Shown one piece after another: positions 16,495 to 24,580 of a DNA stretch of 24,580 nt. A program made the position numbers and the translations under genes. Source of the stretch: Stentor coeruleus (taxonomy: Eukaryota > Ciliophora > Heterotrichea > Heterotrichida > Stentoridae); the NCBI GenBank assembly GCA_001970955.1, contig MPUH01001078.1, positions 1-24,580 of the forward strand. Reading direction: 5' to 3'. Each line of letters begins with the position of its first letter. Position 1 is the stretch's first letter. The notes beneath the pieces were generated by a model that worked only from the letters and a program-made list of their open reading frames with translations, was not told where the DNA came from and did not search any database.

Positions 16495-18339
16495 CTAATT
16501 CTTATTACTAATAAACTTATTCCAAAGCTGAGAGTATTTACTATTTGGTATTTTCAATAATGAATCGTGTGTTCCAGTTTCACATATTTTTCCTCCAGAA
16601 ATGACAAATATTTTATCGACAAACATTATGCTACTGAGTCTATGTGTGTTGTATATAACAGTTTTGTTTTTGAATAAGGTTTTCATTGATGCTAAGATTT
16701 CTTGTTCGTTTTTCGAGTCCATTGCGCTTGTAAATTCATCGAGAAGGTAAAATTTTGCGTTTTTAAGAAGGCATCGGGCTAAAGCTAGACGTTGACGCTC
16801 TCCACCTGAAAGTTTACTCCCAAGCTCACCTACTAGGCTTTCATAACCTTCAGGGAATTCACATATGCGTTGATGTATGTTTGCTAGTTTACAAGCTTCT
16901 ATTACTTGTTCTTTTGAGGCAGCAGGATTTCCATACATAACATTATAAAAAACTGTATCATTAAATAATGTAGGTGTCTGAGGAACAATTGCAACACTCT
17001 GACGCAAAGACTCAAGTTTCAAATCCTTCAAGTCTTGGCCATCAATCATAATCCTACCTTGGTCAGGATCGAAAAGTCTATAAATCAATCTAAAAAGGCT
17101 TGTTTTTCCTGTACCACTTTCCCCAATAAAAGCATTTGTAGTACCAGGCATGATTTCTAAATTAATCCTGTCAAAAATTTTCTTACCAGCTGAGTATTCG
17201 ACATCTTCAATTTGTATTCTTCCTCCTTTATATTCATAATCTTTTGCATTAGGTGATTCAACAACTTTGGATTTTATATCTAAAAGTTCATAAAGTTCAT
17301 TTAATTCAATTTGTGATTCAGTAAGTTCTCTATATATCGATCCTAAAAAGTTTAATGGAATTTGTAAACTCATAAAAAAAGTTTGAATCATAAAAATATC
17401 CCCTATTGTCATTGTTCCTGCTTGGACTTGACTAAGAGCTAATAATAAATTCGCCCCAAGGCCAACATTGAAAATAAGTTGCTGGCCGAAATTCAATTTG
17501 CTAAGTGATGAGGTTATTAAATAATTGCCATCAAGTTTTTGTTGTAGAAAATAGTTATAGCGACGTTTTTCAAGTTCATCATTAGAAAAATATTTCACAG
17601 TTTCGAAATTTATCATGCTTTCACTTGTCACAAAATCAAGTGCTTTTGATTTTATCCTCTGTTGTGAGATATATTTATTTCTTATATCAGAGTATTTTGT
17701 AGTGAAAACATAATAAACAGATACAGTTCCACCTAATGTTACCAAATAAGGCCACCCGCAGGAGTAAAATAACACCCCAGAAGCAAGTAAAAACTCAAGT
17801 ATCGTCGGTAGGACATAAAGTGATGTAAATCTTAAATAACTTTCTATACCTCTCATAGACCTATTTACCGAATATAATGTTGTCCTTGTGCTTTCTTGAT
17901 GAAAAGTATAATCTAATGCATGTAAATGAGAAAAGACTTTTGTGCTAACATCTTTCATAGCATTAATCATAACTCTAGAAAATAATGCAACTCTAAGCTC
18001 TTGTATTGCAACAACTAAAGCTCTACTTAAAGCATAAGATACAAAAATACTACCAGTATAAAACAAAGCTGGATTTGTAAGGGAGATTGAATTCACAGCT
18101 TCTTTTAAGATAAACGGAACATATGCATTAAGAAACTTAGAAGCAAAAAGTAATCCAAAAGTTGCCCAAGTGATTTTTCTAATACTTTTTTCTTGAGGAA
18201 ACATATAAGGCCATATAAACTTAATAGTTCTACTCATAGGATATGTTTTAATAGCTTGTTTCTCTACAAACCTCGGCAGATAAATTTTATGTTTGTTTTC
18301 CAAGTGAAAGTGTCTTATTCTCTGAAACTTTGACAGCAT
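16495..18339 (-). CDS. ATM1: Mitochondrial ABC half-transporter, Atm1/ABCB7 type
   Basis: A 614-aa half-transporter: basic N-terminus (about 1-33, a plausible mitochondrial targeting sequence), a six-helix membrane domain (about 55-345) and one nucleotide-binding domain (about 375-610). Walker A G-E-S-G-T-G-K-T-S is at 406-414, the Q-loop Q at 454, the signature L-S-G-G-E-R-Q-R at 510-517, Walker B Y-L-L-D-E at 531-535 and the switch His at 566. The D-loop region reads D-E-F-T-S-A-M-D where most relatives have D-E-A-T-S-A-L-D. Family-specific blocks such as I-N-F-E-T-V-K-Y-F and P-L-N-F-L-G-S-I-Y-R-E-L point to Atm1/ABCB7, which exports a glutathione/sulfur compound from mitochondria for cytosolic Fe-S protein assembly. 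Two halves dimerise. The frame is clean and intronless. Confidence 0.93.
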   Translation of the reverse strand: MLSKFQRIRHFHLENKHKIYLPRFVEKQAIKTYPMSRTIKFIWPYMFPQEKSIRKITWATFGLLFASKFLNAYVPFILKEAVNSISLTNPALFYTGSIFVSYALSRALVVAIQELRVALFSRVMINAMKDVSTKVFSHLHALDYTFHQESTRTTLYSVNRSMRGIESYLRFTSLYVLPTILEFLLASGVLFYSCGWPYLVTLGGTVSVYYVFTTKYSDIRNKYISQQRIKSKALDFVTSESMINFETVKYFSNDELEKRRYNYFLQQKLDGNYLITSSLSKLNFGQQLIFNVGLGANLLLALSQVQAGTMTIGDIFMIQTFFMSLQIPLNFLGSIYRELTESQIELNELYELLDIKSKVVESPNAKDYEYKGGRIQIEDVEYSAGKKIFDRINLEIMPGTTNAFIGESGTGKTSLFRLIYRLFDPDQGRIMIDGQDLKDLKLESLRQSVAIVPQTPTLFNDTVFYNVMYGNPAASKEQVIEACKLANIHQRICEFPEGYESLVGELGSKLSGGERQRLALARCLLKNAKFYLLDEFTSAMDSKNEQEILASMKTLFKNKTVIYNTHRLSSIMFVDKIFVISGGKICETGTHDSLLKIPNSKYSQLWNKFISNKN

Positions 18340-18444
18340 TTTTTCAGCTTTATATATAGGATTTAGTTCAAAATGTTTTGATTATATGTATAAAAAAATT
18401 ATTTTAGATTACTTATTGAATAGCAGTATGATTTTATAATTATC

Positions 18445-18807
18445 ATGGGACTTACTAATAGTAAAAATAGCTGGCTGTGTTCGGACTGTGGAGGAAGGAT
18501 AAGTACTTTAGATGATGTTCATAATGACCTTGCTCCAATACAAGGAGTAGAACCTATTATAGTAGACTATGAGGTCACAGAATTTGAAAGATGTGATGAA
18601 CACTCAGTGAACTCACCTATTTCATATAGTAATACTGGAATATCATCTAAAGGGACAATGCCTTCACCTTTGACACCGACTAAATTTCACCCATTGAGTG
18701 CCCGAACAAGAGTTATTTCACGAAATGCGAATAATAGCTCTGTGAATATTGTAGAGTATATAAGAAGCTCATCGAGTTTGGGCTCTAAGAATGAGCCTGA
18801 ACAGTAA
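18445..18807 (+). CDS. Unknown 120-aa protein with possible N-myristoylation signal and C-x-x-C pair
   Basis: Uninterrupted ATG-to-TAA frame. It begins M-G-L-T-N-S-K, which fits the M-G-x-x-x-S/T myristoylation pattern, followed by L-C-S-D-C-G-G (a C-x-x-C pair near residues 12-15 that might bind metal or be palmitoylated). The rest is Ser-rich and probably disordered, with S-P and T-P sites near residues 73-79. It resembles a membrane-tethered adaptor but no family is recognised. It is divergent from the ABC transporter gene with 105 bases between the starts. Confidence 0.65.
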   Translation: MGLTNSKNSWLCSDCGGRISTLDDVHNDLAPIQGVEPIIVDYEVTEFERCDEHSVNSPISYSNTGISSKGTMPSPLTPTKFHPLSARTRVISRNANNSSVNIVEYIRSSSSLGSKNEPEQ

Positions 18808-19697
18808 TATTTAACATTAATGCTATATTTGAACAGTTGATGATAATTTTTTAAGGATTTAAAATCACAGTATTAGAAAGGGCTGAGATAAAGAAGGCTG
18901 TTTTAAAGGTTTTTAATAGGATTATTAAAAATTTTTGGTTTTGATAAAAAATATGCAAGCCTTTAAGTTTTAAAGAGTTTTTTATTAAGAATATTAAATG
19001 CTGTCTGATAATTATAAACTGAGACTATTTGGAAAATGGAGAGTTTGTGGGTGTTTGGATTATTATTTTATGATTGGACTTGAGAAAGCTGATATAGGAA
19101 ATAAATTTTTATTAGGAAATTTTTATAGCTTAGAGTTTACCTTTGACAGAAAAAATTAATAGCGTCATAAGTGTTAAAATATAAATATGTCATCATTTTA
19201 TATAAATTTTATTGTATACTATAAAAACAGCATGAAATAATTTGAGCACAGAAAAACATTTATCTATAAAAAATTATCACTACGTCTATTAAGCATCAAT
19301 ATTTTATTCAGTTCAAAATAAAACTATAAAAAAAAATTTTAGCAACAGTATTTCACTGCCCATTCTGTATAAAAACTCTAAAGTATCACTCAAAACATAT
19401 TTTTCACATCAACTTCAATAAAACCAAAGAAATCCACAAAACACCAAAAAACGAATAAAAATCTTCCAACTTTCTCTTATTATTTACTATTTTTAATATC
19501 CTTATCATAAAAGCCTAGGAGTTTCACAAGCAAAAAAACTATTCTTCTAATAACTCCTTTCACTTATATCATCCTATCTCTATCTATCAAACAAATTTCT
19601 ACTTTACTACAGTATCCTACCTTCAAACCTTTTAAATCATCATCATATTCTCATAAAAAACTTAAACCTTAAAAAAAAAATTCCGTCAATATTAAAA
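18808..19697. other. Long intergenic region between convergent genes
   Basis: An 890-base gene-free stretch. GT-rich up to about 19170, then AC-rich with long A runs. It holds two 3' flanks. I found no open frame, tRNA or repeat. Confidence 0.5.
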
Positions 19698-20252
19698 CTA
19701 AAATAGTCTGCATTGGCAACCAGAATTCACAGCTTTTTTTTCTTGAAGGATTTTTGTTATTTCCTTTTCATAATTAATAATTCTCTCCTTCAAATCTTCT
19801 TCTTCATTTTCAATCTCATTAACTTTTCCAAGGTTTTCATCTAGTCTTTTCCTTTCTTTCTTAAAATCTTTACCAAGATTATAAATTTTATCAAGTAATT
19901 CTTTGCTTTTTATACTGTCTTCTTGTACATTTTTACTTAATTCCTCGCTATAAGGTTTTTCAAGTAAAGACACATTAGCTTTTTTCCTTGTTAATTCAGC
20001 CTCTTCTGATAAATCTGTTGTTAATTCATGGGTAAAATAATGTAAAGCTGTTATGCGATATGTTAAAAGTTCTTTGATTTGATCATTTTTTTGTTTGAGT
20101 AAGGATGCTGAACAGGATTCTCTTGAGATCTTTCTTGATGAAAGGCTGATATTAAGACTTGAGATACTTGCGTAGAGGGATCCTAATGACATCTTATTTG
20201 AAATCTGTGAGATTTTATTGCAAGGTTCTAATTGTTCATGGCTTTCTGACAT
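19698..20252 (-). CDS. Coiled-coil protein with C-terminal CaaX-like C-R-L-F
   Basis: A 184-aa protein. Residues 1-50 are Ser-rich (repeated S-S-L-N-I-S, S-S-R-K-I-S). About 55-175 is charged heptad-like sequence (Glu/Lys with Leu/Ile), a likely coiled coil. It ends in G-C-Q-C-R-L-F: the last four residues C181-R-L-F fit a CaaX prenylation box (C-a-a-X with X = Phe), and C179 two residues earlier could be palmitoylated. It is therefore likely a membrane-attached coiled-coil protein. The last 50 residues align without gaps to the protein ending at 24410, which ends C-K-C-T-L-F. Function unknown. Confidence 0.78.
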   Translation of the reverse strand: MSESHEQLEPCNKISQISNKMSLGSLYASISSLNISLSSRKISRESCSASLLKQKNDQIKELLTYRITALHYFTHELTTDLSEEAELTRKKANVSLLEKPYSEELSKNVQEDSIKSKELLDKIYNLGKDFKKERKRLDENLGKVNEIENEEEDLKERIINYEKEITKILQEKKAVNSGCQCRLF

Positions 20253-20607
20253 ATTGAGGCTATCAAATTATCTTGAAACCAGAAACTTGCTATATTTTTT
20301 TTCAAATCACAAGGAGGTTAAACTTTTAATACATCAAACATCTTAATTTAATCCAATATTCATAGTGTGTCTTTTTAAATATAATACATCTCTATTCCTT
20401 ATAAGTAAATTTATTTGATTATTCAAAGTTCATAAAAAAAAAGCATCATCACCTAGTAATTGTATTCTTGTGTATAAAAATATACTATGAAGTATTTTTA
20501 GTTGTTAATTATTTTTGCAAAATTTGTTAACTTATCGAGAAAAAATTGTTTACAATTTCAAAAAAAAATGTTTTATACTTAAGCCTTTTATATAAAATCT
20601 TATTAAG
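20253..20607. other. Intergenic region upstream of the coiled-coil gene
   Basis: 355 bases. Mixed GT- and AC-rich, with A and T runs. It contains a C-A-T-C-A-T-C-A-C-C-T match at 20444-20454 similar to two other places in the window. No gene was recognised. Confidence 0.4.
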
Positions 20608-21825
20608 CTAAGGTACATTTAAAGTTTTATAAAGAAGGTTTTTACCTAAAACTTTCAAAAGGTCATCATAATAAGTCATAGTGCAGCCAAATATAAACCC
20701 TCCATGATCTTCATGATAGCTATCATTATAAAAAACCACCGCCTCTGGATTTAAAGATTCTTTAAGTATTCTACTATCACTAGTAGTATGTGCATAATCA
20801 AGTTCTCCTCCAAAAATCGCCAGTTTAGTAATAACTTTAGAAAAATCCATTCTTGGAGGTATAGTGCTATTATACCTTTTAAGATTTACTTCTTTACCAT
20901 AATCGTACATTAAAGCACTTTTCTCTTTAGACCTTACAATATACGTCCAAAATTCAATATTTTTAAAACTTGTCCCTCCTCTCATACGATGAACATAAAT
21001 TGATAAGTCTTCAGTAGTACCATTATTAAAATCCATATCTAACATATCTTGGCATATCCATTTGGCTAGTCTAGGCCACTTAATAATGAATTTAGCTAGA
21101 AACAAGTCGTCAGTCCAGTCAGAAATAACATTTAAACCAAAAATCTTACACAAAAAATGGAAGAAATCTGATTGCAAAAATATTATATAAGAACTTTTGG
21201 TATTTATATAAGTCCCAGGTGAAGCTAAAAGCACACCTAAACTTACATGCGGGTCGTATATTTCTGGGTATAAAGTTAAGGCCCAAAGTATTACTGAACC
21301 ACCTTGACTGTGTCCTAATAGGGCAACTTTTTCGTAATTCGTTTGTTTTTTAATAAGCTTGACAAAGGAAATCAAATCATAACGTAGGAGTTCTATCATA
21401 GTCCAATCCCAGTATTCCTCGCTTGAAGAATCTAAATGGGTATGTCCACGGCTTAAATGTGATCCTCGCATGTTCCCAAGCCAAACATCATAACCATTTT
21501 CTGATAAAAAGAACGCTGGGGGTGTTGCGCATTGGTTTAAGATAAAACAGTTCGCTGAGTTACTTAAGCCATGGACTAAAAGTACTGGAGGACCTGAACC
21601 TGGGATTCGGTATAGGGACAAAATGTACCCATCGTCAGTTGTAACTTGATACTCTTCAAATTTTATACCCCTGTCAAAGAGATCTTGTTTAAAATTACTG
21701 TGAATAGCTGGGGGCAATTCTGCTGATTCTATGTGAGAGACTATTGCATACCACAAGCAAATTGGGATAAACACCCACTTGAAAATGTATAAAGCTTTTG
21801 TTTTCACATCCTGACTCGTCGGCAT
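20608..21825 (-). CDS. Acid-lipase-family alpha/beta hydrolase, membrane-anchored (paralog A)
   Basis: A 405-aa neutral/acid lipase relative (lysosomal acid lipase/gastric lipase family), which hydrolyses triacylglycerol or sterol esters. A hydrophobic segment about 11-29 near the N-terminus (A-L-Y-I-F-K-W-V-F-I-P) is a signal anchor. The abhydro-lipase entry block Y-Q-V-T-T-D-D-G-Y-I-L-S-L is at 59-71, the oxyanion region L-L-V-H-G-L at 82-87, then G-Y-D-V-W-L-G-N near 111-118. The nucleophile S173 is in G-H-S-Q-G-G. D343 in G-G-E-L-D-Y is the expected acid and H374 in H-G-G-F-I-F-G the expected histidine. All three triad positions are present, so it should be active. It stops in TAG. The paralog lies about 700 bases upstream. 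Confidence 0.92.
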   Translation of the reverse strand: MPTSQDVKTKALYIFKWVFIPICLWYAIVSHIESAELPPAIHSNFKQDLFDRGIKFEEYQVTTDDGYILSLYRIPGSGPPVLLVHGLSNSANCFILNQCATPPAFFLSENGYDVWLGNMRGSHLSRGHTHLDSSSEEYWDWTMIELLRYDLISFVKLIKKQTNYEKVALLGHSQGGSVILWALTLYPEIYDPHVSLGVLLASPGTYINTKSSYIIFLQSDFFHFLCKIFGLNVISDWTDDLFLAKFIIKWPRLAKWICQDMLDMDFNNGTTEDLSIYVHRMRGGTSFKNIEFWTYIVRSKEKSALMYDYGKEVNLKRYNSTIPPRMDFSKVITKLAIFGGELDYAHTTSDSRILKESLNPEAVVFYNDSYHEDHGGFIFGCTMTYYDDLLKVLGKNLLYKTLNVP

Positions 21826-22538
21826 TGTATGTATATATTATTAACTCCATTAGATTAAGTGCTTAAGTGGTTTATTTATAACCAGAGAACGCTTGGTAAA
21901 TTTGTCGAAAAAAAAATAGGAACATTCTAGACTATAAATTTTGATTTTCCATATAATCCCTTATTTTAAGTTTATATTGATTTTATATTTACTATATATT
22001 CTATGAATAGATTTAATTAATAGGTGATTGAAGATTGATGATATAATTTTTATACGATGTAGGCAAGAAAGGATAATAGAATTAAGATTTTTGTAATATT
22101 GTATAATATTGAAATTATTCATGTTTCCTTCTATAAAATACTTAATAATATTTAGAAGTTAGAGATTAGAGTATAATTACTATTGCATCATTTTACAAAT
22201 CAAATGAAAAATTGATAATATATGCTATTTAATATTCAGTAGTATATAAATAGTTCATAAAAAAACACTTTATAAATCTATTAAAATAAAACTATTTAGA
22301 CGATTAAACCTAAACTCATTAAGAATTAGTTTATCATATCAATTCTATTAAAAATTCTTTCAAATACTTTTTTTATAGTAAAATAATATTTTCCCTTTAC
22401 CAAATTTTAAGCACATCTTTGCATTTATCAATCAATATTTACACAATAATTTCTCCCAAACTCAAATTCAAGCCCTTTTATACAATAAAAAACATAAATT
22501 CTTCATATAAAATTATTATCTAAGGCATATAGAGACTT
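21826..22538. other. Intergenic region between the two lipase paralogs
   Basis: 713 bases. GT-rich for roughly the first 300 bases, then AC-rich towards 22538. No open frame, RNA gene or repeat was recognised. Unlike the coding sequences, it shows no obvious duplication with the flank of the other lipase gene. Confidence 0.5.
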
Positions 22539-23735
22539 TTAATTAGAATGTTTACCTAAAACTTCTAAAAGATCATTATAATAAGACATAGTGCATCCAA
22601 ACACAAATCCACCATGATCTTCATGATAAGTATCATTATAAAACACAACAATTTCAGAATTTAAAGACTCTTTAAGTATTCGACTATCACTTTGTATCAC
22701 TGCAAAATCTAATTCACCTCCAAAAAACGCTATTTTAGTCTCAACTCTAGAAAAGTCAATTCTTGGAGGAATAATACTATTATACCTTTTTAAGTTTCCT
22801 TCTTTTCCATAATCATACATAAGTGGATTTCTTTCTTTTGCATTAACAATATGTGTCCAAAATTCAATATTCTTAAAGCTTGTCCCTCCTCTCATACGAT
22901 GAATATATACAGATAAATCTTCAATAGTCCCTTTATTAAAATCCATATCCAACATGTCTTTACATATCCATTTCGCTACTTTTGGCCATCGAATAATGAA
23001 TTTAGCTAAAAATAAATCATCAGTCCAGTCTGAAATCACATTGACACTAAAAATCTTAGAAAAAAAATGGAAAGTGTCTGATAGCAAGAGTTTTATATAC
23101 AAACTTTGGGTATTTATATATGCTCCAGGCGTACCTATTAGTATTCCTATACTAATATATTGACTATACATATCTGGATGTTGAGCTAAAGCCCATAGTA
23201 TTACTGAACCTCCTTGGCTATGGCCTAAAAGGGCAACTTTTTCATATTCAGTTCGTGCTTTAATGAATTTTATAAAGGAAATCAAGTCATAGCGAATTAA
23301 TTCGACCATTGTCCAGTCCCAATAATCATCATTTGAAGAGTTTAGATGTGTATGGCCACGACTAAGATGAGATCCTCTCATGTTTCCAAGCCACACGTCA
23401 TATCCTGAATCAGAAAGAAAAAAAGCTGGAGGCCTTGCACACTGATTTAGTATGAAACAATTCGCTGAGTTACTTAAACCATGAACTAAAAGCACTGGAG
23501 GTCCAGATCCTGGAATATGATAAAGGGAAAGTATATACCCATCATCAGTTGTCACAGTATATTCTTCGAATCTAATTCCTTTATCATGGCAGTCTTGTTT
23601 AAAGTTGTTGTGTATAATAGGAGGTAACTCAGCTAATTCTATATGAAAGACAAAAGCATACCATATGCCGATTGGAATCAAAACACATTTGAAAATATAA
23701 AAAGCTTTGGTTTTGATAGACTGTACTATCGGCAT
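22539..23735 (-). CDS. Acid-lipase-family alpha/beta hydrolase, membrane-anchored (paralog B)
   Basis: A 398-aa paralog of the neighbouring lipase, alignable without gaps from residue 1 to its C-terminus. The start is set at the ATG at 23735: it gives M-P-I-V-Q-S, matching the M-P-T-S-Q-D start of paralog A, while the longer open frame to 23759 begins with GTG. It has the same signal-anchor segment (about 11-29), Y-T-V-T-T-D-D-G-Y-I-L-S-L block, H-G-L and G-H-S-Q-G-G with S173, and the matching G-G-E-L-D-F and H-G-G-F-V-F-G positions, so it should also be active. The Q-S-D region after the Asp and parts of the cap domain differ most, which could change substrate preference. Tandem duplication is clear. 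Confidence 0.92.
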   Translation of the reverse strand: MPIVQSIKTKAFYIFKCVLIPIGIWYAFVFHIELAELPPIIHNNFKQDCHDKGIRFEEYTVTTDDGYILSLYHIPGSGPPVLLVHGLSNSANCFILNQCARPPAFFLSDSGYDVWLGNMRGSHLSRGHTHLNSSNDDYWDWTMVELIRYDLISFIKFIKARTEYEKVALLGHSQGGSVILWALAQHPDMYSQYISIGILIGTPGAYINTQSLYIKLLLSDTFHFFSKIFSVNVISDWTDDLFLAKFIIRWPKVAKWICKDMLDMDFNKGTIEDLSVYIHRMRGGTSFKNIEFWTHIVNAKERNPLMYDYGKEGNLKRYNSIIPPRIDFSRVETKIAFFGGELDFAVIQSDSRILKESLNSEIVVFYNDTYHEDHGGFVFGCTMSYYNDLLEVLGKHSN

Positions 23736-24409
23736 TTTATATCTAATGAGATAAACCACAAGATTATGTAATTTAATGTATGTATTTAAACCTTGATAAT
23801 GCTGGAGCTGAGGAAATAATTAGAATGTTTTTAGGTAGTAAATATGGCCTCATAAATAGTAAAGTTAGTTTTTTTTATATAATATGCTTGGCAAAGACTT
23901 TAAAGGGATAAATTTTAAAGGTATGGATATATTAGTATGTATTTTGATTAAAGGGTTATTATTAATTTTGATTTTTGTAAGGTTTTTAGAACAATTTTTA
24001 CTTGAAAATTAGGTATTGAAGGTTTGGGAATATATTTTTACACCAAGCCTAATTTCCCATTTGCAAACTATATAACTATCTATCAGAAAAACTCTAATCA
24101 AGCATAATCGTAATAAAAATAAACTCTATAACTATTTCAAACTTAAAATTTTGTTGATTTCAAATCTTAAAAGCAAAAAAAAAACAAAAAAAATACCCAA
24201 AATATCAAATAAACCCATAATACCCACCCAGTTCATATTTAAAACAATAAAAGCATTTGCATTATTCTTACCAAATTTCCATAATCAAAATCAAGAATTA
24301 TCCTTAAACGCTAACCTATTCCTTAAAGTTTTTAAATCAATATCATAAACCCTTCAATACATTTTATATATTTTTTTTTTACTTTACTACTTCAAAAAGT
24401 ATCAAATGT
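23736..24409. other. Intergenic region upstream of lipase B
   Basis: 674 bases. GT-rich to about 24035, then AC-rich with poly-A/T runs. An open frame at 24151-24348 is Lys-rich low complexity and begins with TTG, so it is not accepted. No RNA gene was recognised. Confidence 0.5.
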
Positions 24410-24580
24410 CTAAAACAAAGTGCATTTACATGTTGTCCTGTTGCTATCCTCCTCAATCATCAATCTACACATTTCTCCTTCAATATTTTTAAGCTTAAAA
24501 TGCAAATCTGTCTCTTCTTCTTCAACTGTTATCAACTCATCACGACTTCTTTCAAGTTTTTTTATTTCATATGTATACAT
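24410..24580 (-). CDS. C-terminal part of a coiled-coil protein ending in CaaX-like C-T-L-F
   Basis: Reading the minus strand from the window edge gives 56 codons and a TAG at 24410-24412. The peptide is Glu/Lys-rich with coiled-coil character (K-K-L-E-R-S-R-D-E-L) and ends C-K-C-T-L-F: a CaaX-like box with a second Cys two residues before it. The last 50 residues align without gaps to the 184-aa protein at 19698-20252, with about a quarter identical and the two Cys and final L-F in the same places. An ATG sits at the very edge (24580), but most of the protein is probably outside the window, as the paralog is 184 aa. Confidence 0.65.
   Translation of the reverse strand: MYTYEIKKLERSRDELITVEEEETDLHFKLKNIEGEMCRLMIEEDSNRTTCKCTLF

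Noticed and set aside
18808-19697. Possible RNA gene in the long intergenic region
   Set aside because: No tRNA-like arms or conserved boxes could be recognised by eye; a tRNA/Rfam scan would decide.
24151-24348. Plus-strand open frame of 65 codons
   Set aside because: Begins with TTG, Lys-rich and low complexity in AC-rich intergenic DNA, with no domain.

Overview
This looks like a stretch of the macronuclear genome of a heterotrich ciliate, most likely Stentor or a close relative. It is AT-rich and gene-dense. Genes on both strands end in all three standard stops (TAA, TAG, TGA). Three genes only read through if introns of 15, 15 and 16 nt with GT...AG ends are removed; such tiny introns together with the standard code are a known Stentor hallmark. 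The species call is inference; the introns and stop usage are read from the sequence.

Layout. 1-530: the tail of an unknown gene, then a small LYR/FMC1-like gene hidden by a 15-nt intron. 808-4525: an SCP/FCP1-type phosphatase convergent with a large GH31 alpha-glucosidase. 5306-6871: a divergent pyruvate kinase relative that has lost several catalytic residues. 7143-8125: a decayed minus-strand gene. 8131-9769: a small unknown protein and a CAMK-like Ser/Thr kinase. 10033-11813 (minus): an unknown 189-aa protein with a 16-nt intron, and a compact Nup35/Nup53 nucleoporin. 12411-13046: a basic Ser/Arg-rich protein. 13279-14940 (minus): a kelch-like protein with an N-myristoylation motif. 15001-16484: an MFS transporter with a 15-nt intron, tail to tail with an Atm1/ABCB7-like ABC half-transporter (16495-18339, minus). 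18445-18807: a small protein with a possible myristoylation signal. 19698-20252 and 24410-24580 (both minus): two coiled-coil proteins ending in the same C-x-C-x-L-F pattern. 20608-21825 and 22539-23735: a pair of paralogous acid-lipase-family hydrolases.

Four single-N positions (1273, 4864, 12275, 15812) each sit between two nearly identical direct copies of 72-177 bp. Two of them break genes, and counting each duplication once restores one open frame in both cases. They look like unmerged contig overlaps, not biology.

The genes are not an operon; they are individually transcribed housekeeping and accessory genes (glycolysis, lysosomal sugar and lipid breakdown, mitochondrial Fe-S export and assembly, nuclear pore, signalling). 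The most interesting points are the C-x-C-x-L-F coiled-coil family, the pyruvate kinase pseudoenzyme candidate, the tiny introns that hide genes from ORF callers, and a repeated GT-rich to AC-rich strand-composition switch between genes.
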